Source: Gymnothorax reevesii
Taxonomy: Eukaryota; Chordata; Actinopteri; Anguilliformes; Muraenidae
DNA length: 64,000 nucleotides
Assembly: GCA_029721435.1 (NCBI GenBank)
Contig: CM056573.1
Location: forward strand, 71,242,001 to 71,306,000
Direction: 5' to 3'
Positions 31,857-44,611 of the stretch are shown here, in pieces. A model generated the notes under the pieces. It saw only the letters and a list, made by a program, of their open reading frames with translations. It was not told the DNA's origin and ran no database searches. The number at the start of each line of letters is the position of its first letter. Position 1 is the stretch's first letter. A program made the translations under genes and the position numbers.

Positions 31857-34800
31857 TATTACAAAGAGTGGTGCATTTTTGTCGATAAAGAGGATGCAGT
31901 CATATTTCCACGTCATCCATGCCATGATGAAGGGAGACGCAGTAGCGCAGTGGAGAGCATGGGCTTGACTTGGGATGGAAAGATTCTGTGTTCAAGTCCT
32001 TGCCTTAGCCTGTGCAAAGTGTTCTCAGGCAAAACTCTTCACTTCCACACTGCCTCACTCTGCCCAGGTGTACAAATGGGTCCCAGCAAAATTGTCAGGG
32101 AAACTTGACTGAGAGCAGTGGGAGAACCCGAGTTGGACTAGTGTCCCATCGAGGGGGTTTAGCAATACTCCTATTTGCTTCATTTCACAGAAACCAGGGT
32201 TAAACACAGGCCTGGTGGGCCTCCAGGCATGACCTCCACGCCTGGTTAGAAATAGTCTTTATTCCGTCTGAGCAGCTGCTCATTTTGAAAACAAGATGGG
32301 CACTTGGTAGAGCTCATACCTCCGCCAAGCCCACATGTAAGTATTATTGGTTCTGGATCCAGGAGAGTATCATCCAGACCAACAACAGCTGTGATTAGTT
32401 CCTCTTTTAGGGCAGATTCTATTCAGTGCTGAAATTTTCTGAAAATCTGTTCATTACATAAGGACATACCGAATTGTTCCGAATATAAGACGATTCTGGA
32501 TATGAGACTACTCCCCTTTCTCAAGTCATATTTTGGAAAAAATAGGGTTTTAATGACAAAATCTTGTTTTAGTCACTAAAGAATAATAATCATCGCAAAA
32601 ATTTCTTTGAAAATACAGATAAAACAAACTGAAAGAAAAACCAATATAAAAGATTGCAGGCTGTTGTTTTGCGCCATCTATTGTTGTGAACATGTATTGA
32701 GTATAGACTATAAAACGCACACACAGGATGACTGTTATTGTTAGAAGCCTAGTCCACGGAAAATACGACGACCCCATTTCTCCGCCGTGACGTGTCTTTA
32801 ATGGAACGGCGGAGGCGTCAAAGATAAAACAGGGTCACTTGAGCAAAAGGAGAGGAAATAGTAAACATGCCCGATGGACGAGAGATGCTAATTTACTGAG
32901 ATTCCGCAGAGAAGTCACTGTTATGTCAAAGACGCAGAGTGCATCGTATGCCTGTTCCGTGGATATGTAAAAAGCACCGTTGCCATAAACATATCTCCCC
33001 AGCGGGCCACAGTACGAAGTATATTCCCAGTCCGTCGTGGAAACATATACTGGTGTACGTGCGATTAGGTAGTGATTGTTTTTAAATTTCATTTTGATTT
33101 CATTTGACACACTCTTTTTACTTGAACAAAAGATTGACCGCGATTCCGTACCATGCTTTCTGTTAACGTTCTGACAAAATGTGGCAGCCCTCCATGCTTA
33201 GGGTCGGGCGTGTAAAGTCACCGAACAGGCCTTGTGGTGACGTGTCTTAAATGGAACACCCGAGGCGTCATAAATCAGACCGGGTCACTTGAGCAGAAGA
33301 AAACAAAGGAGTAAACAAGCCCGATGGATGAGAGGTTCGAATTCTCTTGGATTCTGCTGAGAAGTCGCTTTGACGTCAAAGAGCCAGAGTGCATCGAATG
33401 TTCATTTTGTTGCTATAACAACAGCACCGTTGCTATAAACAACTCTGCCCAGGGAGCCGACGGAAGAATGCTGATTCTCAGTCCGTGTCCAATGCTCATG
33501 GAAAGATGTCCAGGAGTACGTGCGATTTGGCAGTGATTTTATTTTTATGAAATTAGATTTTAATTGACTCACTCTTTGTTTAAACAAAAAAAAAATGCGC
33601 AATTCAGTAGCATGCTTTCTGTTTACGTATTGACAAAATGTGCCTGCCCTCCATTTAGCCGTCGGGCTTGTCTTGTGACCAAACAGGCTCTGCTGTGACG
33701 TGACTTAAATGGATCAGCGGAGGTTTCAAATTCTCCGGCAGCTACAGGTCTCAAAAAAGTTGGGACACTTGTAAAAAGGGGCTTTAAAAGCATTGAATTT
33801 CTAAGAGAATCAGCTGAAAGAACATTTTGCAAGTAATTAAGTTAACGGTCATCTGCTGCGCAAGATGATTACTTATAAAAGGGTTGTCATTGAGAGGCTG
33901 AGTTTCTCAGAAGTAAAGATGGCCAGAAGCTCTCCCGCCTGTGAAGGCTTGCATAAAAAAAAATGTTGAATACTTTAAAAACACTGCTCCTCGACGTTAA
34001 ATTGCAAAGGCATTGTTAAGGTCTCATCATCTTCAGTACATGACATCATCAAAAGATTCAGAGTAACTGGAAAAATCTCTGCCTGTAAGGGACTAGGCCG
34101 AGACCTTTACTGGATGCCCTTTATCTTTGGACCCTCAGATGCCACTGCATCACTCACCGGCATGATTCTTGGGATTCTGCAATAATAGAGAAAGAAAAAA
34201 CATCACTGATTATACCTAGAACTGCCACAAGGTCATTCTGACCTCCATTAGTCCCAGTGCAAAAGAATGTAAATGGACTATATAGGGGCTGACTATGGAG
34301 CTAGTCAGATTGGCAGCTCAAAGCACTTGACAGTAGCCTAATACCTCACGTATGCCCATTTATGCAACACATTCATACACTGACGGCTACGCAAGGCAGT
34401 CAACTGCATCTTGGTTGACTGCATTTTGTTACTTTTTGAATGGTGTGCAGGCGCATATATAAGCCAGTTGCTGTCATGACGTCAGAATCAATTTGTTCTC
34501 CCATTTTGCAGCTAGAAATTGTGATTGTCACAGAGCTGTTCTTCTATTCATTTAGTTTATTTAGTAAGCTGGGTGGGATACCAGAAAAAGAAATGGATCA
34601 GAGGAAATGGATGAATGTAAGTCAGACTTTGGCAAAGCTTCAGGACATGAGTTCTTGTGAGTCAGATGGAGAAGAAATATCAGGGCTCAGTGATGCGTCT
34701 AGGTCTAGTGAATCCGACTCCAATTTTGAAACTGAATGCGAACGTGAGCCACACGGTAAAGGTATCACAGCTGCTGGGCAAACTAAGCCTTTGATGCCAG

Positions 34801-35044
34801 GAAGGTCACCAAAACTGCATATTTATTCACTTCATAATGCTAAGGGTTCACAGCATAATTTCAAGTCCAAATACTTTGAAACATTTAAAATTAGCCACAA
34901 TAGCCAACAAATTGAAGCTTTAAAGCTCTGACCTCTATACTATTTAATCAATGAAGAATCTTAGCAAAACACCATTTATTGTCCTCTGAATTCTGGAAGT
35001 ACTTTGAAATGCTTTCACTGAGGCAACACCTCACAGCTTAAAAG
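31857..35044 (+). repeat. Array unit 11
   Basis: Length is 3188 bp. The ERE-type palindrome is at 34230-34244 and the Tc1-like remnant starts at 33743. It is a near-duplicate of unit 14 (offset 9568), sharing CACTCTGCCCAGG, TTCATTTCACAG, AAGATGGG, the 10-A tract, GCGCAATTC and CATTGTTAAGGTC. Its acidic frame is one of three extended to 163 codons. Confidence 0.97.
34440..34931 (+). CDS. Acidic frame, unit 11, extended to 163 codons
   Basis: The usual GCTTAG end reads GCTAAG, so the frame runs on through KGSQHNFKSKYFETFKISHN to a TGA 87 bases further. It also has the MDQRKWMN allele, ILQLEIV, KLGGIPEKE, CEREP and LHIYSLHNA. The extension is basic and aromatic, unlike the acidic part, and may be the older C-terminal continuation or a simple read-through. 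Confidence 0.3.
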   Translation: MVCRRIYKPVAVMTSESICSPILQLEIVIVTELFFYSFSLFSKLGGIPEKEMDQRKWMNVSQTLAKLQDMSSCESDGEEISGLSDASRSSESDSNFETECEREPHGKGITAAGQTKPLMPGRSPKLHIYSLHNAKGSQHNFKSKYFETFKISHNSQQIEALKL

Positions 35045-38000
35045 CATTACAAAGAGTGGTGCATTTTTGTCGATAAAGAGGATGCAGTCATATTTCCACG
35101 TCATCCATGCCATGATGAAGGGAGACGCAGTAGCGCAGTGGAGAGCATGGGCTTGACTTGGGATGGAAAGATTCTGTATTCAAGTCCTTGCCTTAGCCTG
35201 TGCAAAGTGTTCTCAGGCAAAACTCTTCACTTCCACACTGCCTCACTCTACCCAGGTGTACAAATGGGTCCCAGCAAAATTGTCAGGGAAACTTGACTGA
35301 GAGCAGTGGGAGAACCCGAGTTGGACTAGTGTCCCATCGAGGGGGTTTAGCAATACTCCTATTTGCTTCATGTCACAGAAACCAGGGTTAAACACAGGCC
35401 TGGTGGGCCTCCAGGCATGACCTCCACGCCTGGTTAGAAATAGTCTTTATTCCGTCTGAGCAGCTGCTCATTTTGAAAACAAGAAGGGCACTTGATAGAG
35501 CTCATACCTCCGCCAAGCCCACATGTAAGTATTATTGGTTCTGGATCCAGGAGAGTATCATCCAGACCAACAACAGCTGTGATTAGTTCCTCTTTTAGGG
35601 CAGATTCTATTCAGTGCTGAAATTTTCTGAAAATCTGTTCATTACATAAGGACATACCGAATTGTTCCGAATATAAGACAATTCTGGATATGAGACTACT
35701 CCCCTTTCTCAAGTCATGTTTTGGAAAAAATAGGGTTTTGATGACAAAATCTTGTTTTAGTCACTAAAGAATAATAATCATCGCAAAAATTTCTTTGAAA
35801 ATACAGATAAAACAAACTGAAAGAAAAACCAATATAAAAGATTGCAGGCTGTTGTTTTGCGCCATCTATTGTTGTGAACATGTATTGAGTATAGACTATA
35901 AAACGCACACACAGGATGACTGTTATTGTTAGAAGCCTAGTCCACGGAAAATACGACGACCCCATTTCTCCGCTGTGACGTGTCTTTAATGGAACGGCGG
36001 AGGCGTCAAAGATAAAACAGGGTCACTTGAGCAAAAGGAGAGGAAATCGTAAACATGCCCGATGGACGAGAGATGCTAATTTACTGAGATTCCGCAGAGA
36101 AGTCACTGTTATGTCAAAGACGCAGAGTGCATCGTATGCCTGTTCCGTGGAAATGTAAAAAGCACCGTTGCCATAAACATATCTCCCCAGCGGGCCACAG
36201 TACGAAGTAGATTCCCAGTCCGTCGTGGAAACATATGCTGGTGTACGTGCGATTAGGTAGTGATTGTTTTTAAATTTCATTTGATTTCATTTGACACACT
36301 CTTTTTACTTGAACAAAAGATTGACCGCGATTCCGTACCATGCTTTCTGTTAACGTTCTGACAAAATGTGGCATCCCTCCATGCTTAGGGTCGGGCGTGT
36401 AAAGTCACCGAACAGGCCTTGTGGTGACGTGTCTTAAATGGAACACCCGTGGCGTCATAAATCAGACCGGTTCACTTGAGCAGAAGAAAACAAAGGAGTA
36501 AACAAGCCCGATGGATGAGAGGTTCGAATTCTCTTGGATTCTGCTGAGAAGTCGCTTTGACGTCAAAGAGCCAGAGTGCATCGAATGTTCATTTTGTTGC
36601 TATAACAACAGCACCGTTGCTATAAACAACTCTGCCCAGGGAGCCGGCGGAAGAATGCTGATTCTCAGTCCGTGTCCAATGCTCATGGAAAGATGTCCAG
36701 GAGTACATGCGATTTGGCAGTGATTTTATTTTTATGAAATTAGATTTTAATTGACTCACTCTTTGTTTAAACAAAAAAAAAAAAAAAAAAATGCGCGATT
36801 CAGGAGCATGCTTTCTGTTTACGTATTGACAAAATGTGCCTGCCCTCCACTTATCCGTCGGGCTTGTCTTGTGACCAAACAGGCTCTGCTGTGACGTGAC
36901 TTAAATGGATCAGCGGAGGTTTCAAATTCTCCGGCAGCTACAGGTCTCAAAAAAGTTGGGACACTTGTAAAAAGGGGCTTTAAAAGCATTGAATTTCTAA
37001 GAGAATCAGCTGAAAGAACATTTAGCAAGTAATTAAGTTAACTGTCATCTGCTGCGCAACATGATTACTTATAAAAGAGTTGTCATTGAGAGGCTGAGTT
37101 TCTCAGAAGTAAAGATGGCCAGAAGCTCTCCCACCTGTGAAGGCTTGCATAAAAAAAAATGTTGAATACTTTAAAAACACTGCTCCTCGACGTTAAATTG
37201 CAAAGGCATTGAAGGTCTCATCATCTTCAGTACATGACATCATCAAAAGATTCAGAGTAACTGGAAAAATCTCTGCCTGTAAGGGACTAGACCGAGACGT
37301 TTACTGGATGCCCTTTATCTTTGGACCCTCAGATGCCACTGCATCACTCACCGGCATGATTCTTGGGATTCTGCAATAATAGAGAAAGAAAAAACATCAC
37401 TGATTATACCTAGAACTGCCACAAGGTCATTCTGACCTCCATTAGTCCCAGTGCAAAAGAATGTAAATGGACTATATAGGGGCTGACTATGGAGCTAGTC
37501 AGATTGGCAGCTCAAAGCACTTGACAGAAGCCTAATACCTCACGTATGCCCATTTATGCAACACATTCATACACTGACGGCTACGCAAGGCAGTCAACTG
37601 CATCTTGGTTGACTGCATTTTGTTACTTTTTGAATGGTGTGCAGGCGCATATATAAGCCAGTTGCTGTCATGACGTCAGAATCAATTTGTTCTCCCATTT
37701 TGCAGGTAGAAATTGTGATTGTCACAGAGCTGTTCTTCTATTCATTTAGTTTATTTAGTAAGCTGGTTAGGATACCAGAAAAAGAAATTAATCAGAGGAA
37801 ATGGATGAATGTAAGTCAGGCTTTGGCAAAGCTTCAGGACATGAGTTCTTGTGAGTCAGATGGAGAAGAATCAGGGCTCAGTGATGCTTCTAGGTCTAGT
37901 GAATCCGACTCCGATTTTGAAACTGAATGCGATCGTGAGCCACACGGTAAAGGTATCACAGCTGCTGGGCAAACTAAGCCTTTGATGCCAAGAAGGTCAC

Positions 38001-38235
38001 CAAAACTGGATATTTATTCACGTCATAATGCTTAGGTTTCACAGCATAATTTCAAGTCCAAATACTTTGAAACATTTAAAATTAGCCACAATAGCCAACA
38101 AATTGATGCTTTAAAGCTCTGACCTCTATACTATTTAATCAATGAAGAATCTTAGCAAAACACCATTTATTGTCCTCTGAATTCTGAAAGTACTTTGAAA
38201 TGCTTTCACTGAGGCAACACCTCACAGCTTAAAAG
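35045..38235 (+). repeat. Array unit 12
   Basis: Length is 3191 bp. The ERE-type palindrome is at 37424-37438 and the Tc1-like remnant starts at 36939. Its first 1.3 kb matches unit 15 (CATTACAAAG, GTATTCAAGTCC, CTTGATAGAG, AAGACAATTC). It then switches to the unit 10 type (GGCATCCCTCC, CCGGTTCACTT). The junction lies between about 35680 and 36372. Confidence 0.97.
37634..38035 (+). CDS. Acidic frame, unit 12
   Basis: 133 codons, protein identical to units 9 and 10, consistent with the unit 10-type second half of this unit. Confidence 0.27.
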   Translation: MVCRRIYKPVAVMTSESICSPILQVEIVIVTELFFYSFSLFSKLVRIPEKEINQRKWMNVSQALAKLQDMSSCESDGEESGLSDASRSSESDSDFETECDREPHGKGITAAGQTKPLMPRRSPKLDIYSRHNA

Positions 38236-41200
38236 TATTACAAAGAGTGGTGCATTTTTGTCGATAAAGAGGATGCAGTCATATTTCCACGTCATCCATG
38301 CCATGATGAAGGGAGACGCAGTAGCGCAGTGGAGAGCATGGGCTTGACTTGGGATGGAAAGATTCTGTGTTCAAGTCCTTGCCTTAGCCTGTGCAAAGTG
38401 TTCTCAGGCAAAACTCTTCACTTCCACACTGCCTCACTCTACCCAGGTGTACAAATGGGTCCCAGCAAAATTGTCAGGGAAACTTGACTGAGAGCAGTGG
38501 GAGAACCCGAGTTGGACTAGTGTCCCATCGAGGGGGTTTAGCAATACTCCTATTTGCTTCATGTCACAGAAACCAGGGTTAAACACAGGCCTGGTGGGCC
38601 TCCAGGCATGACCTCCACGCCTGGTTAGAAATAGTCTTTATTCCGTCTGAGCAGCTGCTCATTTTGAAAACAAGAAGGGCACTTGGTAGAGCTCATACCT
38701 CCGCCAAGCCCACATGTAAGTATTATTGGTTCTGGATCCAGGAGAGTATCATCCAGACCAACAACAGCTGTGATTAGTTCCTCTTTTAGGGCAGATTCTA
38801 TTCAGTGCTGAAATTTTCTGAAAATCTGTTCATTACATAAGGACATACCGAATTGTTCCGAATATAAGACGATTCTGGATATGAGACTACTCCCCTTTCT
38901 CAAGTCATATTTTGGAAAAAATAGGGTTCTGATGACAAAATCTTGTTTTAGTCACTAAAGAATAATAATCATCGCAAAAATTTCTTTGAAAATACTGATA
39001 AAACAAACTGAAAGAAAAACCAATATAAAAGATTGCAGGCTGTTGTTTTGCGCCATCTATTGTTGTGAACATGTATTGAGTATAGACTATAAAACGCACA
39101 CACAGGATGACTGTTATTGTTAGAAGTCTAGTCCACGGAAAATACGACGACCCCATTTCTCCGCTGTGACGTGTCTTTAATGGAACGGCGGAGGCGTCAA
39201 AGATTAAACAGGGTCACTTGAGCAAAAGGAGAGGAAATCGTAAACATGCCCGATGGACGAGAGATGCTAATTTACTGAGATTCCGCAGAAAAGTCACTGT
39301 TATGTCAAAGACGCAGATTGCATCGTATGCCTGTTCCGTGGATATGTAAAAAGCACCGTTGCCATAAACATATCTCCCCAGCGGGCCACAGTACGAAGTA
39401 GATTCCCAGTCCGTCGTGGAAACATATACTGGTGTACGTGCGATTAGGTAGTGATTGTTTTTAAATTTCATTTGATTTCATTTGACACACTCTTTTTACT
39501 TGAACAAAAGATTGACCGCGATTCCGTACCATGCTTTCTGTTAACGTTCTGACAAAATGTGGCAGCCCTCCATGCTTCGGGTCGGGCGTGTAAAGTCACC
39601 GAACAGGCCTTGTGGTGACGTGTCTTAAATGGAACACTCGAGGCGTCATAAATCAGGCCGGGTCACTTGAGCAGAAGAAAACAAAGGAGTAAACAAGCCC
39701 GATGGATGAGAGGTTCGAATTCTCTTGGATTCTGCTGAGAAGTCGCTTTGACGTCAAAGAGCCAGAGTGCATCGAATGTTCATTTTGTTGCTATAACAAC
39801 AGCACCGTTGCTATAAACAACTCTGCCCAGGGAGCCGACGGAAGAATGCTGATTCTCAGTCCGTGTCCAATGCTCATGGAAAGATGTCCAGGAGTACGTG
39901 CGATTTGGCAGTGATTTTATTTTTCTGAAATTAGATTTTAATTGACTCACTCTTTGTTTAAGCAAAAAAAAAAAATGACCGCGATTCAGTAGCATGCTTT
40001 CTGTTTACGTATTGACAAAATGTGCCTGCCCTCCACTTAGCCGTCGGGCTTGTCTTGTGACCAAAAAGGCTCTGCTGTGACGTGACTTAAATGGATCAGC
40101 GGAGGTTTCAAATTCTCCAGCAGCTACAGGTCTCAAAAAAGTTGGGACACTTGTAAAAAGGGGCTTTAAAAGCATTGAATTTCTAAGAGAATCAGCTGAA
40201 AGAACATTTAGCAAGTAATTAAGTTAACTGTCATCTGCTGTGCAAGATGATTACTTATATAAGGGTTGTCATTGAGAGGCTGAGTTTCTCAGAAGTAAAG
40301 ATGGCCAGAAGCTCTCCCACCTGTGAAGGCTTGCATAAAAAAAAATGTTGAATACTTTAAAAACACTGCTCCTCGACGTTAAATTGCAAAGACATTGAAG
40401 GTCTCATCATCTTCAGTACATGACATCATCAAAAGATTCAGAGTAACTGGAAAAATCTCTGCCTGCAAGGGACTAGGCCGAGACCTTTACTGGATGCCCT
40501 TTATCTTTGGACCCTCAGATGCCACTGCATCACTCACCGGCATGATTCTTGGGATTCTGCAATAATAGAGAAAGAAAAAACATCACTGATTATACCTAGA
40601 ACTGCCACAAGGTCATTCTGACCTCCATTAGTCCCAGTGCAAAAGAATGTAAATGGACTATATAGGGGCTGACTATGGAGCTAGTCAGATTGGCAGCTCA
40701 AAGCACTTGACAGTAGCCTGATACCTCACGTATCCCCATTTATGCAGCACATTCATACACTGACGGCTACGCAAGGCAGTCAACTGCATCTTGGTTGACT
40801 GCATTTTGTTACTTTTTGAATGGTGTGCAGGCGCATATATAAGCCAGTTGCTGTCATGACGTCAGAATCAATTTGTTCTCCCATTTTGCAGGTAGAAATT
40901 GTGATTGTCACAGAGCTGTTCTTCTATTCATTTAGTTTATTTAGTAAGCTGGTTAGGATACCAGAAAAAGAAATTAATCAGAGGAAATGGATGAATGTAA
41001 GTCAGGCTTTGGCAAAGCTTCAGGACATGAGTTCTTGTGAGTCAGATGGAGAAGAAATATCAGGGCTCAGTGATGCTTCTAGGTCTAGTGAATCCGACTC
41101 CGATTTTGAAACTGAATGCGATCGTGAGCCACACGGTAAAGGTATCACAGCTGCTGGGCAAACTAAGCCTTTGATGCCAGGAAGGTCACCAAAACTGGAT

Positions 41201-41424
41201 ATTTATTCACGTCATAATGCTTCGGTTTCACAGCATAATTTCAAGTCCAAATACTTTGAAACATTTAAAATTAGCCACAATAGCCAACAAATTGATGCTT
41301 TAAAGCTCTGACCTCTATACTATTTAATCAATGAAGAATCTTAGCAAAACACCATTTATTGTCCTCTGAATTCTGAAAGTACTTTGAAATGCTTTCACTG
41401 AGGCAACACCTCACAGCTTAAAAG
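38236..41424 (+). repeat. Array unit 13
   Basis: Length is 3189 bp. The ERE-type palindrome is at 40610-40624 and the Tc1-like remnant starts at 40125. Subrepeat A carries AAGATTAAACAGG, GCAGAAAAGTC and CAGATTGCATCG, the type shared with units 16, 18, 19 and 20. The transposon region then matches units 6 and 7 (CTCCAGCAGC, GATTACTTATATAAGG, GCCTGATACC, CGTATCCCC). Confidence 0.97.
40820..41311 (+). CDS. Acidic frame, unit 13, extended to 163 codons
   Basis: Stop loss is by a different change from units 11 and 14: TAG to TCG, giving NASVSQHNFKSKYF and onward to the same TGA. It has SDF, PGRSP and the ATT-AAT (IN) allele. Confidence 0.3.
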   Translation: MVCRRIYKPVAVMTSESICSPILQVEIVIVTELFFYSFSLFSKLVRIPEKEINQRKWMNVSQALAKLQDMSSCESDGEEISGLSDASRSSESDSDFETECDREPHGKGITAAGQTKPLMPGRSPKLDIYSRHNASVSQHNFKSKYFETFKISHNSQQIDALKL

Positions 41425-44400
41425 TATTACAAAGAGTGGTGCATTTTTGTCGATAAAGAGGATGCAGTCATATTTCCACGTCATCCATGCCATGATGAAG
41501 GGAGACGCAGTAGCGCAGTGGAGAGCATGGGCTTGACTTGGCATGGAAAGATTCTGTGTTCAAGTCCTTGCCTTAGCCTGTGCAAAGTGTTCTCAGGCAA
41601 AACTCTTCACTTCCACACTGCCTCACTCTGCCCAGGTGTACAAATGGGTCCCAGCAAAATTGTCAGGGAAACTTGACTGAGAGCAGTGGGAGAACCCGAG
41701 TTGGACTAGTGTCCCATCGAGGGGGTTTAGCAATACTCCTATTTGCTTCATTTCACAGAAACCAGGGTTAAACACAGGCCTGGTGGGCCTCCAGGCATGA
41801 CCTCCACGCCTGGTTAGAAATAGTCTTTATTCCGTCTGAGCAGCTGCTCATTTTGAAAACAAGATGGGCACTTGGTAGAGCTCATACCTCCGCCAAGCCC
41901 ACATGTAAGTATTATTGGTTCTGGATCCAGGAGAGTATCATCCAGACCAACAACAGCTGTGATTAGTTCCTCTTTTAGGGCAGATTCTATTCAGTGCTGA
42001 AATTTTCTGAAAATCTGTTCATTACATAAGGACATACCGAATTGTTCCGAATATAAGACGATTCTGGATATGAGACTACTCCCCTTTCTCAAGTCATATT
42101 TTGGAAAAAATAGGGTTTTAATGACAAAATCTTGTTTTAGTCACTAAAGAATAATAATCATCGCAAAAATTTCTTTGAAAATACAGATAAAACAAACTGA
42201 AAGAAAAACCAATATAAAAGATTGCAGGCTGTTGTTTTGCGCCATCTATTGTTGTGAACATGTATTGAGTATAGACTATAAAACGCACACACAGGATGAC
42301 TGTTATTGTTAGAAGCCTAGTCCACGGAAAATACGACGACCCCATTTCTCCGCCGTGACGTGTCTTTAATGGAACGGCGGAGGCGTCAAAGATAAAACAG
42401 GGTCACTTGAGCAAAAGGAGAGGAAATAGTAAACATGCCCGATGGACGAGAGATGCTAATTTACTGAGATTCCGCAGAGAAGTCACTGTTATGTCAAAGA
42501 CGCAGAGTGCATCGTATGCCTGTTCCGTGGATATGTAAAAAGCACCGTTGCCATAAACATATCTCCCCAGCGGGCCACAGTACTAAGTAGATTCCCAGTC
42601 CGTCGTGGAAACATATACTGGTGTACGTGCGATTAGGTAGTGATTGTTTTTAAATTTCATTTGATTTCATTTGACACACTCTTTTTACTTGAACAAAAGA
42701 TTGACCGCGATTCCGTACCATGCTTTCTGTTAACGTTCTGACAAAATGTGGCAGCCCTCCATGCTTAGGGTCGGGCGTGTAAAGTCACCGAACAGGCCTT
42801 GTGGTGACGTGTCTTAAATGGAACACTCGAGGCGTCATAAATCAGACCGGGTCACTTGAGCAGAAGAAAACAAAGGAGTAAACAAGCCCGATGGATGAGA
42901 GGTTCGAATTCTCTTGGATTCTGCTGAGAAGTCGCTTTGACGTCAAAGAGCCAGAGTGCATCGAATGTTCATTTTGTTGCTATAACAACAGCACCGTTGC
43001 TATAAACAACTCTGCCCAGGGAGCCGACGGAAGAATGCTGATTCTCAGTCCGTGTCCAATGCTCATGGAAAGATGTCCAGGAGTACGTGCGATTTGGCAG
43101 TGATTTTATTTTTATGAAATTAGATTTTAATTGACTAACTCTTTGTTTAAACAAAAAAAAAATGCGCAATTCAGTAGCATGCTTTCTGTTTACGTATTGA
43201 CAAAATGTGCCTGCCCTCCATTTAGCCGTCGGGCTTGTCTTGTGACCAAACAGGCTCTGCTGTGACGTGACTTAAATGGATCAGCGGAGGTTTCAAATTC
43301 TCCGGCAGCTACAGGTCTCAAAAAAGTTGGGACACTTGTAAAAAGGGGCTTTAAAAGCATTGAATTTCTAAGAGAATCAGCTGAAAGAACATTTTGCAAG
43401 TAATTAAGTTAACGGTCATCTGCTGCGCAAGATGATTACTTATAAAAGGGTTGTCATTGAGAGGCTGAGTTTCTCAGAAGTAAAGATGGCCAGAAGCTCT
43501 CCCGCCTGTGAAGGCTTGCATAAAAAAAAATGTTGAATACTTTAAAAACACTGCTCCTCGACGTTAAATTGCAAAGGCATTGTTAAGGTCTCATCATCTT
43601 CAGTACATGACATCATCAAAAGATTCAGAGTAACTGGAAAAATCTCTGCCTGTAAGGGACTAGGCCGAGACCTTTACTGGATGCCCTTTATCTTTGGACC
43701 CTCAGATGCCACTGCATCACTCACCGGCATGATTCTTGGGATTCTGCAATAATAGAGAAAGAAAAAACATCACTGATTATACCTAGAACTGCCACAAGGT
43801 CATTCTGACCTCCATTAGTCCCAGTGCAAAAGAATGTAAATGGACTATATAGGGGCTGACTATGGAGCTAGTCAGATTGGCAGCTCAAAGCACTTGACAG
43901 TAGCCTAATACCTCACGTATGCCCATTTATGCAACACATTCATACACTGACGGCTACGCAAGGCAGTCAACTGCATCTTGGTTGACTGCATTTTGTTACT
44001 TTTTGAATGGTGTGCAGGCGCATATATAAGCCAGTTGCTGTCATGACGTCAGAATCAATTTGTTCTCCCATTTTGCAGCTAGAAATTGTGATTGTCACAG
44101 AGCTGTTCTTCTATTCATTTAGTTTATTTAGTAAGCTGGGTGGGATACCAGAAAAAGAAATGGATCAGAGGAAATGGATGAATGTAAGTCAGACTTTGGC
44201 AAAGCTTCAGGACATGAGTTCTTGTGAGTCAGATGGAGAAGAAATATCAGGGCTCAGTGATGCGTCTAGGTCTAGTGAATCCGACTCCAATTTTGAAACT
44301 GAATGCGAACGTGAGCCACACGGTAAAGGTATCACAGCTGCTGGGCAAACTAAGCCTTTGATGCCAGGAAGGTCACCAAAACTGCATATTTATTCACTTC

Positions 44401-44611
44401 ATAATGCTAAGGGTTCACAGCATAATTTCAAGTCCAAATACTTTGAAACATTTAAAATTAGCCACAATAGCCAACAAATTGAAGCTTTAAAGCTCTGACC
44501 TCTATACTATTTAATCAATGAAGAATCTTAGCAAAACACCATTTATTGTCCTCTGAATTCTGGAAGTACTTTGAAATGCTTTCACTGAGGCAACACCTCA
44601 CAGCTTAAAAG
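41425..44611 (+). repeat. Array unit 14
   Basis: Length is 3187 bp. The ERE-type palindrome is at 43797-43811 and the Tc1-like remnant starts at 43310. It is the near-duplicate of unit 11 three periods downstream. It differs at a few places, for example TTTCATTTGATTT where unit 11 has an extra T, GTACTAAGTAG where unit 11 has GTACGAAGTAT, and ACACTCGAGG where unit 11 has ACACCCGAGG. Confidence 0.97.
44007..44498 (+). CDS. Acidic frame, unit 14, extended to 163 codons
   Basis: The protein is identical to that of unit 11, as expected for the duplicated tract three periods away. Confidence 0.3.
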   Translation: MVCRRIYKPVAVMTSESICSPILQLEIVIVTELFFYSFSLFSKLGGIPEKEMDQRKWMNVSQTLAKLQDMSSCESDGEEISGLSDASRSSESDSNFETECEREPHGKGITAAGQTKPLMPGRSPKLHIYSLHNAKGSQHNFKSKYFETFKISHNSQQIEALKL

